Of a DNA stretch of 64,000 nt, positions 53,998 to 63,163 are shown in pieces. Source of the stretch: Thermofilum sp. (GTDB lineage: Archaea > Thermoproteota > Thermoprotei > Thermofilales > Thermofilaceae); the NCBI GenBank assembly GCA_038741495.1, contig JAVYKX010000001.1, forward strand, positions 614,918 to 678,917, given 5' to 3'. The first letter of the stretch is position 1, and each line of letters opens with the position of its first letter. The position numbers and the translations under genes were made by a program. Below the pieces are notes generated by a model that saw only the letters and a program-made list of their open reading frames with translations, was not told where the DNA came from and searched no databases.

Positions 53998-54266
53998 GCT
54001 TGTTGCGCATGGAAGCTGCGCCGTCATAATTGGCTTATGGACTAGAAGTCTACTACGCTCCTAGAGGTGATCTTCGCACCTCTAGAGGGTTCTCTGCAAT
54101 ACTCCCGCAGGCTTCAGCTGAAGCTGCAAGCACGCGACCGGCGGCTCTTCTCTTCAGCGGCTTACTGCGGTTTCGCGTCACCGATTTTACCTTGAGGGTG
54201 CTAGCTTCAGCTGTGCGCGCAGCCGGGTACTGTAGCTCTCTCAGCGAGCTGCTGAGGCTCGACGAC

Positions 54267-54920
54267 GTGATTCGGCCTTTGAGGGTCTTCGTGGCCTACA
54301 CGATCCTCTGGGCAGAGGAGCCGCGGCGACTAAACTTTGAGAGTAAAGTGAGAGAGCTGGTGGAGCACCTCAGCTCGCGCTACACGCTCGACTCCCTGAA
54401 GGAGGATTCGGTCTTCAGAGCTTACAGGGACTTCTTCTGGAGGATCAGGGTAGACCCCACGAAGACTAGGCCCTCGAGCGAGGCGCTCGTGAGGAGGGCT
54501 CTGAGGGGCTCCTTCCCGAGAGTGTTTACCGTGGTGGACGCGGGCAACATCGCCTCAGCGTACACGGGTGTCCCGATAGGCCTGTACGACCTGAGCAGGG
54601 CTGCGCCGCCCCTCACCCTGACGCTCAGCCGAGGAGGAGAGGCCTTCAACCCGATAGGCGGTGAGCCTGAAGCCCTGCCGGCTGGGCTACCTATCCTTGC
54701 TGACAGCAGAGGAGTAGTCATGCACGTTTACCCTTACAGGGACAGCGTTGAGACAGCGATCCGGGAAGACACGAGAGAAGTCCTCGCGCTGGGTGCCGGC
54801 GTCCCGGGAGTCGAGGAGAGCAGGGTCGCGGAAGCTGTTAAGAAGGTCTACGAGCTCCTCTCCCCGGCTGGGTGGAGCTGGTGCGGAGAGGTAGCTGTCA
54901 AGAAGCTAGCCGGTCGCTAG
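54267..54920 (+). CDS. B3/B4 tRNA-binding-domain protein (COG3382-like)
   Basis: A protein of 217 residues resembling the B3/B4 domain of phenylalanyl-tRNA synthetase beta. Seen: DPTKTRPSSEALVRRAL, VVDAGNIASAYTGVPIGLYDL, PILADSRGVVMHVYPYRDS and ETAIREDTREVLALGAGV. Stand-alone forms are probably tRNA-editing or tRNA-binding factors. The open frame runs back to 54030, but the first 78 codons do not resemble the family and overlap the promoter of the divergent gene, so I use GTG 54267 (IRPLRVFVAYTIL); the start is uncertain. Confidence 0.82.
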   Translation: MIRPLRVFVAYTILWAEEPRRLNFESKVRELVEHLSSRYTLDSLKEDSVFRAYRDFFWRIRVDPTKTRPSSEALVRRALRGSFPRVFTVVDAGNIASAYTGVPIGLYDLSRAAPPLTLTLSRGGEAFNPIGGEPEALPAGLPILADSRGVVMHVYPYRDSVETAIREDTREVLALGAGVPGVEESRVAEAVKKVYELLSPAGWSWCGEVAVKKLAGR

Positions 54921-54935
54921 CCTGCACGACGCTGC

Positions 54936-55622
54936 CTAGCCGCCCCTCAACGCTCGGGAGCTCGGGCAGAGCTTCGAGAGGGGGCACTCCCCGCACTTAG
55001 GCTCCCTGGCGGTGCAGATCTCCCTGCCGAGCTTTATAAGCAGCAGGTGGGCTTCCAGCCTACTCCTCTCCCGGAAGACCTTGTGCAGGGACTCTCTCAC
55101 TTCCCGGTAGCTCGAGCCCTTCGCGAGCCCTAGCCTCTTCGCGACGCGCCGAACGTGCGTGTCGACGGGTACTACCGGGAAGCCTGAAAAGGCGAGAAGC
55201 ACGTCGATCGTCTTGTCCCCAACCCCCCTCACGGAGCCGAGCACTCTGCGGACTTCCCCCTCACCCCGCTCCAACAGCTTCCGCAGGTCGCCACCGTAGT
55301 CGCGAAGCACGAGCTCCGCAGCAGCGACGATAGCCTTGGCTTTCTGCTCCCACAAGCCCGCTACCCGGATCGCTTTCCCCACCTTCTCGGCGCCAGCCTC
55401 GAGGACCCTCGCAGGCTCAACCCCCACCTCTCTCTCCAGCCTCTCGAAAGCGAGGAAAGTGTTCCGCTCGTTGGTGTTCTGCGAGATAATCGTCGCCACA
55501 AGCACGCGGAAAGGGTCCCCGCTCTTCGCGGCCTCGAGCGCTGCAAACTCGCTGCTATCCAGCTCGAAGCGCTCCCTGAGCAGTCGGAGAATCACGTCAC
55601 CCAGCTCGAAGCTACCCGACAC
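54936..55622 (-). CDS. nth: Endonuclease III
   Basis: A 228-residue base-excision glycosylase/AP lyase for oxidised pyrimidines. The helix-hairpin-helix VRGVGDKTIDVLLAF holds the catalytic Lys, VDTHVRRVAKRLGL the catalytic Asp, and the C-terminal C-x6-C-x2-C-x5-C (CTAREPKCGECPLSKLC) the [4Fe-4S] cluster. The open frame reaches 55796 but GTG 55622 is favoured by an AAAGATATC box about 34 bases upstream and by family length. It ends 16 bases from the B3/B4 gene, convergently. Confidence 0.93.
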   Translation of the reverse strand: MSGSFELGDVILRLLRERFELDSSEFAALEAAKSGDPFRVLVATIISQNTNERNTFLAFERLEREVGVEPARVLEAGAEKVGKAIRVAGLWEQKAKAIVAAAELVLRDYGGDLRKLLERGEGEVRRVLGSVRGVGDKTIDVLLAFSGFPVVPVDTHVRRVAKRLGLAKGSSYREVRESLHKVFRERSRLEAHLLLIKLGREICTAREPKCGECPLSKLCPSSRALRGG

Positions 55623-55829
55623 GAGCCCACCGCGCAGGGAGCACGCACCCCCCGCTGATATCTTTTGCCGGGCTTCGCGCGAGCTAGCCGAGAGCCCAAA
55701 GCGCTTCACACCGCGCCGAGATAGACTGCGGAGGTGGAGCCAGCTCGGGAGCGGGCTGGAATCTAGAGTGAGCAGCGGCTGGGGAAAAATTCGCACCCTA
55801 GGGAGTGGCTCCCGGGCTTCTCCCTCGCT

Positions 55830-56438
55830 CTAGGGTGGCTGGTGCTTCTCCTCTTTCCTCCGCATGAGCGCGCCTGCTAGGCAGAGTGCTCCTGAAAGCA
55901 GTGCAAGCCAGTACCAGGCCGTGAACTGGGATGTCACGCTGGCTTTCACGAAGCTCTCCGTGTGGGTTAGCGGGTATAGGTTCAGCGTTATGTGCCGGCT
56001 CATGTAGGGAATTAAAGCTTCTCTAAAGTCCGGTGCTACTTGAGCTACCAGCGGGTAGAAGAGGGACGCTACTGCAGTGACGCCAAGCAGTACCAGCACT
56101 CCGAACCCTACGGCCATCGTGAAAGGCCTGAGGTTGAGGAGCCTCCGGGACCACGCTCTCCCGCGCAGCAGCGAGCCGGCGATAATCGTAGCCGAGCCGA
56201 AGATGGCGAGCAGCCTCGCCGACAGGAACAGCGCGTTCATGAAGGGCGAGGGTGTAACGAGCTGCGAACCTAGTAGCTCGACTCTCAGCTCGAAAGGCGA
56301 GAAACCCAGGTACATGACGGGGCTGGAAGCACTACCCACGATCAGCTCCCACCAAGCACCGCCAGCCGCGGCCACCGCTAGGAAAAGAGCGCCACCGGCT
56401 AAGTAGAGCAACCTGTATCTCTCCACGCTAACCACCAC
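55830..56438 (-). CDS. Four-helix membrane protein, unknown
   Basis: A 202-residue membrane protein with helices near residues 9-30, 65-88, 103-128 and 172-190, and a charged C-terminus (MRRKEEKHQPP). Not recognised. It overlaps the preceding exported protein by 11 bases, so they are made together and may form a complex. GTG 56438 or GTG 56429 may be the start. Confidence 0.7.
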   Translation of the reverse strand: MVVSVERYRLLYLAGGALFLAVAAAGGAWWELIVGSASSPVMYLGFSPFELRVELLGSQLVTPSPFMNALFLSARLLAIFGSATIIAGSLLRGRAWSRRLLNLRPFTMAVGFGVLVLLGVTAVASLFYPLVAQVAPDFREALIPYMSRHITLNLYPLTHTESFVKASVTSQFTAWYWLALLSGALCLAGALMRRKEEKHQPP

Positions 56439-56934
56439 TAAGACCTAAATCGACGGAGAAGCTGAGGGGGAGCTCTGCCGAGCCTATGATCAGCGTAGCC
56501 TCCCCCGAGAATCTCGCAGAAGATTTCGAGAAAAAGTCTGGAAGGCTCTCGCAAGCCCCTTTCTCCAGGAGGAGCTCAACGTTCACGAGCTTCTCCTCTC
56601 CCGGCTCCAGGGTGAAAGGCTGGAGGGCAACCTTCCCGGAGAACTCCCCGGAGGGTGCAGCTACTCTCGCATCGGCGTCCTTCAAGCCGACCCTAATGCT
56701 CCCAGAGTTGGAAACCCTCACCTTCAGCAGGCACACGTTCCCACCCGAAACGCTGTAACCCTCAAGAGTTGCGCGAAACGACCTCGGGTCAAACTCCAAC
56801 CTCGGAGGAGCTAGATCTGGGATGAAGAAGTCGCTCAACGACTCAGAAGCAGAGTAGTAGTAAGCCTGAGGTGCTAAAACCAGTGCAAGAGAGATAAGCC
56901 TCAGCAGCCACACTATAACAGCCTCGCTTTCCAT
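56428..56934 (-). CDS. Exported beta-sandwich protein, unknown
   Basis: A 168-residue protein with a signal or anchor helix (EAVIVWLLRLISLALVLAP) and a mature region of beta strands (VCLLKVRVSNSGSIRVGLKDADARV, LEPGEEKLVNVELLLEKGACE), like an Ig/CARDB domain with two cysteines. ATG 56934 is 27 bases after a GGTATATAAAC box (minus strand sense GTTTATATACC region near 56960). First gene of an operon with a membrane protein. Confidence 0.72.
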   Translation of the reverse strand: MESEAVIVWLLRLISLALVLAPQAYYYSASESLSDFFIPDLAPPRLEFDPRSFRATLEGYSVSGGNVCLLKVRVSNSGSIRVGLKDADARVAAPSGEFSGKVALQPFTLEPGEEKLVNVELLLEKGACESLPDFFSKSSARFSGEATLIIGSAELPLSFSVDLGLSGG

Positions 56935-57406
56935 AGGAGAAGCGGAAAAACCCGGTATATAAACATGTGCCGTGAAAGCTGAAGCGGCAGGCTAGACCTC
57001 CACTGAAGCATAGCGTTCGCTGCGAGAGCTACGTGCTCATCTCAGGATTCCCGCTTCGGCTTCGCGATACTGGGAGATCAGCTTTCCTTCAGGCGTCGCT
57101 CGCTCAGCTGTTTTCTCTTCGCGTGGTCACTGCGGTGGCGGGGAGCGATCCCCGCCTTTTAACATTCGAAGTGCTGCCCCCTTCTTCCTTGCCAGCAAGG
57201 TAGAGCTCGAAGAGGCGGTGGGACGTTCACGCCACTGCTGGCATCTTCGAGTAAAGTAGAAGCTGGAAAAAGCAGCGGTGAGCAGTCCTCACCCCCTGGC
57301 CTCCACTGCGCACCCCCATGCCTGGAGAAGCTCGCTCCCGCCTCAAAGCGTAGCAAGAGGTTTAAAGAGAGTGTCGGGATTCGGCAGATAGCTCTCGCTT
57401 GTTGCG
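56935..57406. other. Gene-free stretch of about 470 bases
   Basis: No gene can be supported. It contains the promoter of the exported sandwich protein (near 56960) and one strong hairpin at 57137-57160, listed separately. A small non-coding RNA is possible, not shown. Confidence 0.4.
57137..57160 (+). other. GC-rich hairpin with GNRA loop and T tail
   Basis: GGCGGGGA-GCGA-TCCCCGCC (57137-57156) forms an uninterrupted 8-bp stem with a GCGA tetraloop, followed by TTTT. It resembles an intrinsic terminator or the 3' end of a small RNA, but no plus-strand gene lies upstream. Confidence 0.5.
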
Positions 57407-59815
57407 CTAGAGCTGCAGCCTCTTCGCAGTAAGGTACTTCAGGGGGTCCACTATCCCGAAAGTGAACGCTGCTGAGAGCCCGAGCGGGAAGAGCACTTGC
57501 TCCAGAGGTAGCGGGGGAATCACTGCGCCATGAAGAGCAAGCAGGGTAAAACCGACTACTGCAGCTGTAGTCGAGAGAGTCAGCTCCCTGCCCGGCCTCG
57601 AGGACCAGAAGTGCTTCCTCTCCCTCACTGAGTAGACTCTGAACTGGCTGTTATAGACGAGAACCAGCAGCATAAACGTGCGCAGTTTCTCCGGGCCTAG
57701 GTGGAAGTAGGTTCTCCCCACAGCCATCGCGGCAATGCTCTCGGCAGCGTAGAGCAGGCCTACAGCAAGCGAGGCTAACGTGATGTTCTTGACATTCCAC
57801 TTGTTCGGGTTACTAGTGTGCTTCACGTTATCTGTCGCAAGCGACATTGTGACGAAGTCGTTCGCAAATATCAGCAGTGTCATACCCAGCAGGCTGAGTA
57901 CCACATCACGAAGCCAGAAGAAGCCGACTGTCAGCAGGGCGATGAACTCTATCGTCTTGGAAATCTTGTTTATAACCCAGGTCAGCATCCTCTGGTATAT
58001 CTGCCTACTCACCTTCACCGCGTTGACGATTACCCTTAATCCCTCTTCTGTGAGGACCACACTCGCGGAAGCCTTCGCCACATCCGTCGCGTTGCTCACG
58101 GCTATCCCCATCTCTGCCTGCCTTAGCGCGGGCGCGTCGTTAACCCCATCGCCGGTCATCCCTACCATGTGCTTGTTCATCTGCAGAAGCTTCACTATCC
58201 TGTACTTGTCCTCGGGGTATACCTCAGCGAAGCCATCGTACTCCTCGATGGCTTTTGCAGCCTCCTCGTCCCTCAGGGCCCTGAGCACGCTTATCGGAGC
58301 GATTCGGCTGCCGATCGAAACTTGGGAAGCCACCTCCTTAGCAATGTGGATGTTGTCACCCGTGAGCATCATAGGCTTTATGCCGAGAGCCTTAAGCTCC
58401 TCTATCATAGCTCTCGAGTCTGGTCTAACGGGGTCGGTCAAGGCTATGAGGCCCACGATCGAGAGCTTGTTGAGGTCTCCCCGCTCCGACTTGGCCACAG
58501 CCAGGGACCTGTAGCCCCTGCGGGAAAGCTCCTCCAGCTTCTCCTCCACCTCTCTCCTGGTTTCTATAGGACATTCGCAAAGGTCTAAGATTACCTGGGG
58601 CGCGCCCATAACCACCTTAAAGAGCTCCCCTTCAGCCTCGACGATGGCTTCAGACCTCTTAATAGCCGGGTTGAAAGGCGTGTAGGAGACTCGCTTGTAG
58701 CGCTCGAGTTTCAGGCTCATTGACCTCGCGTAGCTTACAACTGCCATGTCAATCATGCTCCCGCTTTCCTCCTCGGACGCTAAGCTCGCTGCCAGCACCA
58801 CATCCTCTCTCGTGTATCTAGAGAAGGGTACAACTTCAGCGACTGAGAGCTTGTTCTGCGTTATTGTCCCCGTCTTGTCTAGGCAGATCACATCTACGGA
58901 GGCCGCATCCTCTATAGCGCTGAGGTGCGTCACGAGGACCCCTTCTTTCGCCAGCTCCAAGGCCCCCACAGCTTGCACTATCGTGAACACGGCCGGCAGC
59001 GCGACCGGGATAGCACCCATTAAGAAGATGACGGCTAACGTCAGGATGGATAAAGTGCTCATTCCTAGTGCTAGTGCGTAAACCGAAGCTAAGGCTAGCG
59101 CTGCTACGGCAACGTACATCATGTACCTGGTTATGGACAGCACGATCTCCTCCTGGTGAGACTTCGGCCTCGCTTTCTTAACAAGCTCGGCAGTTCTCCC
59201 AAAGTACGTGTTAGCACCAGTGCTAATTACTACGCAGTCAGCCCTACCCCTCACCACTAGAGAGCTCGAGTATAGGATGTCTGAGGGGCCCAGGTCCACT
59301 GGCAGGGATTCTCCTGTTAAAGCTGACTGGTCGACAGAAACTCCCCCGCTCAGAATCTTAGCGTCTGCGGGCACTAAGTCGCCGAGCTCTACGCGTATAA
59401 TGTCCCCGGGCACGAGCTCCCTAGCGTCTTTCACCGTCCACTTACCGTCGCGAAGTACTTTCGCTTTAACCGCTAGTCTCTTCTTCAAGTACTCCAGTGC
59501 TTTTTGCGAGCGGTGCGAGTGCACAAAGCCCACAGCTGCGTTCACAGTAAGTAGAACGAAGATGATGGCAGCCTCAAGGTAGTGGCCGATGAGAACTGAG
59601 AGGACGATAGCCAGCTCGAGGAGCCAAGGCATAGGGCCCCAGTAGCGCTTCAAGAAGTCGGCAACAGGGCTCCTTCTTTCTTCCATTACCTCGTTGTACC
59701 CGTACTTCTCCAGCCGAGCTCTCGCTTCAGCCTCTGAAAGCCCCTCCGCAGAAGTACCCAGCACCCTGAGCACTTCATCGACAGGCAGCCGCCCAAACTC
59801 CGAAGTGCTCCTCAA
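57407..59815 (-). CDS. P-type H+-ATPase (type IIIA)
   Basis: An 802-residue proton-pumping or related P-type ATPase. Motifs in order: DQSALTGESLPV (actuator TGES), VICLDKTGTITQNKL (phosphorylated Asp), and GMTGDGVNDAPALRQAEMGIAV; helices 1-10 are visible. It is closest in pattern to the archaeal and plant/fungal plasma-membrane H+-ATPases (about 805 residues in Methanocaldococcus). TTG 59815 is chosen: it gives the family length and follows a TTTTTAGAA box centred about 35 bases upstream, while the open frame from 59974 runs over the promoter and repeats. It would set the membrane potential or handle acid stress. Confidence 0.92.
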   Translation of the reverse strand: MRSTSEFGRLPVDEVLRVLGTSAEGLSEAEARARLEKYGYNEVMEERRSPVADFLKRYWGPMPWLLELAIVLSVLIGHYLEAAIIFVLLTVNAAVGFVHSHRSQKALEYLKKRLAVKAKVLRDGKWTVKDARELVPGDIIRVELGDLVPADAKILSGGVSVDQSALTGESLPVDLGPSDILYSSSLVVRGRADCVVISTGANTYFGRTAELVKKARPKSHQEEIVLSITRYMMYVAVAALALASVYALALGMSTLSILTLAVIFLMGAIPVALPAVFTIVQAVGALELAKEGVLVTHLSAIEDAASVDVICLDKTGTITQNKLSVAEVVPFSRYTREDVVLAASLASEEESGSMIDMAVVSYARSMSLKLERYKRVSYTPFNPAIKRSEAIVEAEGELFKVVMGAPQVILDLCECPIETRREVEEKLEELSRRGYRSLAVAKSERGDLNKLSIVGLIALTDPVRPDSRAMIEELKALGIKPMMLTGDNIHIAKEVASQVSIGSRIAPISVLRALRDEEAAKAIEEYDGFAEVYPEDKYRIVKLLQMNKHMVGMTGDGVNDAPALRQAEMGIAVSNATDVAKASASVVLTEEGLRVIVNAVKVSRQIYQRMLTWVINKISKTIEFIALLTVGFFWLRDVVLSLLGMTLLIFANDFVTMSLATDNVKHTSNPNKWNVKNITLASLAVGLLYAAESIAAMAVGRTYFHLGPEKLRTFMLLVLVYNSQFRVYSVRERKHFWSSRPGRELTLSTTAAVVGFTLLALHGAVIPPLPLEQVLFPLGLSAAFTFGIVDPLKYLTAKRLQL

Positions 59816-60183
59816 AGGCGTCTCCGGAACGTGGGGAACTAAGATTCTAAAAACTTTAGTGTATATCCTGGCATATGTCCTGTAAAATATTTTCCTCGGG
59901 TATTTCTCTCGCACTTCTAAACTGAATGTAAAGTAATGTAAAGTAATGTAAAGTAAAGGAAAAGCAGCCCTCATAGCTGCAGGACGCTGAAGCGGCTTGA
60001 GGAAAAAGCTGTAGGGACGAGAGTTCTCCGGGAGCCTGGCGCCCGTGGCGGTGCCTGCAGTACTTTCTAAAGATTGGCAGCCCAGCTCTCCAGCACTCCT
60101 CTCCTGCTCAGCGCCAACCGTTAGCTACCGGGCTCCGAGGCTATGGGGGCTGGTGAGAAAGAGAAGAGGACGGCCGCAAAGCC
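59816..60183. other. Region upstream of the H+-ATPase
   Basis: About 370 bases without a gene. AT-rich between 59845 and 59960. It contains the likely TATA box (59845-59854), a second possible box (AAAATATTTT, 59884-59893), and the 10-bp tandem repeats at 59925-59954. Confidence 0.5.
59925..59954. repeat. Three perfect tandem copies of AATGTAAAGT
   Basis: Copies at 59925-59934, 59935-59944 and 59945-59954, followed by a partial AAAG. The 10-bp period means the copies face the same side of the helix, which suits cooperative binding of a regulator upstream of the H+-ATPase promoter. Confidence 0.75.
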
Positions 60184-60672
60184 CTACTTCCTCTCAGCAA
60201 GGAGCCTGTCGAGTGCTAGGAGGCCGGCTGGGTGGTCTTTCACAAGCTTTACTCTGGCTAACAGCTCGCTGGCGTTTTTCTCCTCTTCTACCTGCTCGTT
60301 CACGAACCACTGGAGGAAGCTCTCCGCGGCTTTGTCGCCAGCCTGCCTCGCCAAGTCCACCATCCTCCAGATCCTCTTCGTGTTCTCCACTTCGGCGTTG
60401 AGGAAATCTTCAGCTGCTTCGAGCACGCTGGACCACGTGGTTTTCGGCCTCGGGATTTCTTGCAGCTCGATACTCCACCCCCTGTCCACCATGAAGCGGT
60501 AGAACTTCATCGCGTGCTCAAGCTCTTCGCGGGCCTGAACACTGAAGTAGTGGGCGAACCCGGGGAGCGTGATGCTCTCGAAGAAAGCAGCCATCGAGAG
60601 GTAGAGGTAGGCGTTCCTCAGCTCCTGGTTCAGCTGCCTGTTAAAATCGGACTTCAAGTCGACTTCGCTCAT
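60184..60672 (-). CDS. Ferritin
   Basis: A 162-residue four-helix iron-storage protein. Ferroxidase ligands: Glu in NRQLNQELRNAYLY, Glu and His in REELEHAMKFY, Glu in NAEVENTKRI, and Glu/Gln in VNEQVEEEKNASEL. ATG 60672 is used (a TTTAATT box is about 33 bases upstream); the open frame extends 15 codons further. Stores iron taken in by FeoB and limits oxidative damage. Confidence 0.94.
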   Translation of the reverse strand: MSEVDLKSDFNRQLNQELRNAYLYLSMAAFFESITLPGFAHYFSVQAREELEHAMKFYRFMVDRGWSIELQEIPRPKTTWSSVLEAAEDFLNAEVENTKRIWRMVDLARQAGDKAAESFLQWFVNEQVEEEKNASELLARVKLVKDHPAGLLALDRLLAERK

Positions 60673-60880
60673 GCGATCGGAAACTCTATGCCACAGGCAA
60701 ATTAAACTTGCTCTCACCCTGAAGCTTAGCCTCTAACGCCTCCTAAAGGATGGGTAGCTGGTACTCGCGCGCGGCCGAGCTGGCGGCTTGAGAGGGATTT
60801 TTCTAATATTGAGGGTTTAAGATGATAATTGGGGATAAAGATTTAACCGTGGCCAAGCCTCTCCACCCGGTGCTCGGAGA

Positions 60881-61129
60881 GTGGCTATCGTGCGAGTTGA
60901 CGAGCGGGGGAGGATGGTGATCCCCAGAGAGTTCGGGGTCAGAGCCACGAGGGCTGTGGTCATCCCTGCAGGCTCCTTCTTCGTCGTGATCCCTCTCCCC
61001 GGCGCTCCGCACGAGAAGGCTGGGGGGTGGTTGCCCTCAGCTAGGAGTAGGGCTGAACTGAAGAGAGCTGCAGAGGGTGCCGCGAGGAGGGATGCTGCAG
61101 AGCGTGCGCGGCGCCGTGGTCAGCTATGA
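60881..61129 (+). CDS. AbrB-like antitoxin, VapB-like
   Basis: An 82-residue protein with a short SpoVT/AbrB-type hairpin (VRVDERGRMVIPREFGVRATRAVVIPAG) and a long basic Arg/Ala helix at the end (SRAELKRAAEGAARRDAAERARRRG), which is more basic than usual. Its stop overlaps the next start (ATGA). GTG 60881 or GTG 60890 starts it. Confidence 0.8.
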   Translation: MAIVRVDERGRMVIPREFGVRATRAVVIPAGSFFVVIPLPGAPHEKAGGWLPSARSRAELKRAAEGAARRDAAERARRRGQL

Positions 61130-61542
61130 TGATTGAGACGGATGTTCTCTACGCTTACGTGAAGAGAGAGGACTGGCTGAAGCCGGTTGCCGATAAGCTT
61201 CTCCGCAGGGTATCTGAGGGAGAGTTCGGCACTGTTTACGCTTCCCGCGAGAGCCTTCACGAAATGTACTACGTTTCGCTGGAGGAGGGTGTACCTCTCG
61301 ACGAAATCATCCTAAGGTTCGCGCTCTTAACTTCTATCGATAACCTCGTTTTCCTGGAGACCACCCACGAGGTCGACCTCCTCGCGCTGACTTTAATGAA
61401 GCAGTTCAAGCTTTCTTCAATCTTCGACGCCTACTACGCCGCCACAGCGCTCAACCAGGTCCCCGACCACACCATCGTTACAACCGACACCGTCTACGAC
61501 AGGATACCTGGGTTGAGGAGAGTAGATCCCCGCGAACTCTAA
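61126..61542 (+). CDS. PIN-domain toxin, VapC-like
   Basis: A 138-residue PIN nuclease. ETDVLYAYVKREDW gives the first Asp, SRESLHEMYYVSLEE the Glu, SSIFDAYYAATAL and VTTDTVYDRI later Asp residues. It overlaps the antitoxin by four bases. Confidence 0.88.
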   Translation: MMIETDVLYAYVKREDWLKPVADKLLRRVSEGEFGTVYASRESLHEMYYVSLEEGVPLDEIILRFALLTSIDNLVFLETTHEVDLLALTLMKQFKLSSIFDAYYAATALNQVPDHTIVTTDTVYDRIPGLRRVDPREL

Positions 61543-61629
61543 CCCGCGGAGCGCGGCCACAGGTCCCTGACATGGGTGAGCCGGGCTTTCCAGCTTAGCT
61601 GCCTTGCCGCGCGCCTCTCCACGGGAGCA

Positions 61630-62160
61630 TTAGGCAGGGGTATCTCGAGGTCGATGCTTCCTCGCGTACTTGCTCAAGCGCTGTAAGAGCTCCGCTAAGC
61701 TGCCGCCGTAAGCTCTCGCCAGGTCCTCCACAGACTCGAACTGCTCGACGTTCTGAACCATGATGAAGCCAACCGGAAGCATGCCGAGGTTAAGGCACAG
61801 CTGCCTCAGCTCGCTCAGCACGCTGGGGCCGCCCAAACCCTTCGAAACGGTCACCAGCCCGACAGGCAGGTCTGCGTACTCGCTGTAAAGCGTGTCGAGA
61901 AGCATCTTCAACTCGCCTGGATAGCTCCTGTTGTACTCTGGCGACACGATCACGAGAGCCTCAGCCTCAACCACCCTGCTCCTGAACTCCTCCACTTCCG
62001 CAGAGCCATCGCCCCTACGCGTAAAGCATATCCTGTAATCCCGGACATCAATGAGATCCGCGTCAACACCCAGTCCCCTAAGACTCTCAACGACGAACTT
62101 CGCCACAAGCTCGGATCTACGCCCCTCCCTTCCGGTTCCGAGAACCACAGCGACCCTCAT
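61630..62160 (-). CDS. NADPH-dependent FMN reductase / flavodoxin-like
   Basis: A 176-residue flavodoxin-fold flavoprotein. VLGTGREGRRSELVAKFV forms the FMN phosphate loop and VIVSPEYNRSYPGELKMLLDTL is the diagnostic SPEYN block of NADPH-dependent FMN reductases. It could feed electrons to the flavodiiron-like protein or reduce quinones and metals. Single gene. Confidence 0.92.
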   Translation of the reverse strand: MRVAVVLGTGREGRRSELVAKFVVESLRGLGVDADLIDVRDYRICFTRRGDGSAEVEEFRSRVVEAEALVIVSPEYNRSYPGELKMLLDTLYSEYADLPVGLVTVSKGLGGPSVLSELRQLCLNLGMLPVGFIMVQNVEQFESVEDLARAYGGSLAELLQRLSKYARKHRPRDTPA

Positions 62161-62372
62161 GAGCGAAACCTCCGACCAAGCGCTAGAGAAGAGTCAAAGC
62201 ACCTTAAAGCTCTACCGCGTGAAACTGTGATGAGCCACTCCTCAGGTTGCGTCAACCTTCACCCATGCTGCGAGGAGAGTAGTTGAGCGGCTCGCCCAGC
62301 CAGCAGCAGCTCTCAGAGCACAGAGGCTTCGAGAACAGCGCTGCCGGCAGCCTCGCAGCCGGTCCAGGCGAG

Positions 62373-62780
62373 TTAGGGGTTCTCGAGCAGAACCCTCCCA
62401 CTGGTTGCGTCGAGGTGGGCGTAGAACCTGTTCAGAATGCCTCTGCCGAGGAGTAGCCGCCTGAGGAGCGGGTGGGCCCGCACCCTCACCAGCCCCAGGG
62501 TTTCGCCGCAGAGGTAGACGCGAGCTAACGCTGTACTCAACCTGACTGGGAGGAAGCCACCGTGCAGCGCGTAGACGTCTTCGTCCACAGCCACGTAGTC
62601 GAGCTCTAGCCTACTCCAGACGTCCTCCGTCACGAGGAGGGTGCCGTCAAAGCCTGTGTCGATGTAGAAGAGCTCCTCGGCGCTCCTCCCTGTCACAGGG
62701 TTCTCCAGCTTAACTCTCACCGCCGGCGCAGGCGGCGACCGAGACCGGTCGTAAAACCCCTCACACTTCAAGACCCCCAC
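62373..62780 (-). CDS. Retropepsin-like (clan AA) aspartic protease
   Basis: A 135-residue protein with the single-lobe aspartic protease signature YIDTGFDGTLLV (Asp41-Thr42-Gly43, with a second acidic residue at 45) and a typical flap region DVYALHGGFLPVRLS. Clan AA proteases work as homodimers. It has no signal peptide, so it acts in the cytoplasm. It overlaps the RHH gene by 20 bases and is the second gene of a two-gene operon, the position usually held by a toxin. Confidence 0.8.
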   Translation of the reverse strand: MGVLKCEGFYDRSRSPPAPAVRVKLENPVTGRSAEELFYIDTGFDGTLLVTEDVWSRLELDYVAVDEDVYALHGGFLPVRLSTALARVYLCGETLGLVRVRAHPLLRRLLLGRGILNRFYAHLDATSGRVLLENP

Positions 62781-63150
62781 CCCCGACTTCGACGAACTCG
62801 ACCCGCCTCGCCTCCAACGGTTTGATGAGGGAGTTCTTCAGGAGGCCGGCCTCGTACAGGCCCCGCAGCCTCTCCACAGCCTCTTCTAGCGTCTCGCAGC
62901 GGAAGCTGACGGCCCCATCGTTAGCCACCACCAGGTACCCCTTGCCCCTCCCCGCGGCTAGCCGGCTGGCGGCGGATCTAAGAGGTTCGCGGGCGCCCCT
63001 CGCCTGCTCGAGGGGTGGAGGCGCTCTGAGCCACATCTCGAGGGCTTGGTTGACCGCCTGGGACACGGTTATCCCCAGCAGTGCCGCTCTAGCCTTAACC
63101 TCCGCGTAGAGTCTCTCGTCAACCCCCCTGACGAAAACCCCCTTAGCCAC
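62761..63150 (-). CDS. RHH-type DNA-binding protein, partner of the aspartic protease
   Basis: A 129-residue protein. Residues 1-45 are RHH-like (GVFVRGVDERLYAEVKARAALLGITVSQAVNQALEMWL), residues about 48-70 a basic linker, and residues 72-129 a small alpha/beta domain (GYLVVANDGAVSFRC, LEEAVERLRGLY). GTG 63150 lies 27 bases after a TTAATAT box with a palindrome in between, so autorepression is likely. The long tail could be a substrate or inhibitor of the protease. Confidence 0.78.
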   Translation of the reverse strand: MAKGVFVRGVDERLYAEVKARAALLGITVSQAVNQALEMWLRAPPPLEQARGAREPLRSAASRLAAGRGKGYLVVANDGAVSFRCETLEEAVERLRGLYEAGLLKNSLIKPLEARRVEFVEVGGGGLEV

Positions 63151-63163
63151 GAGAGGACACCTG

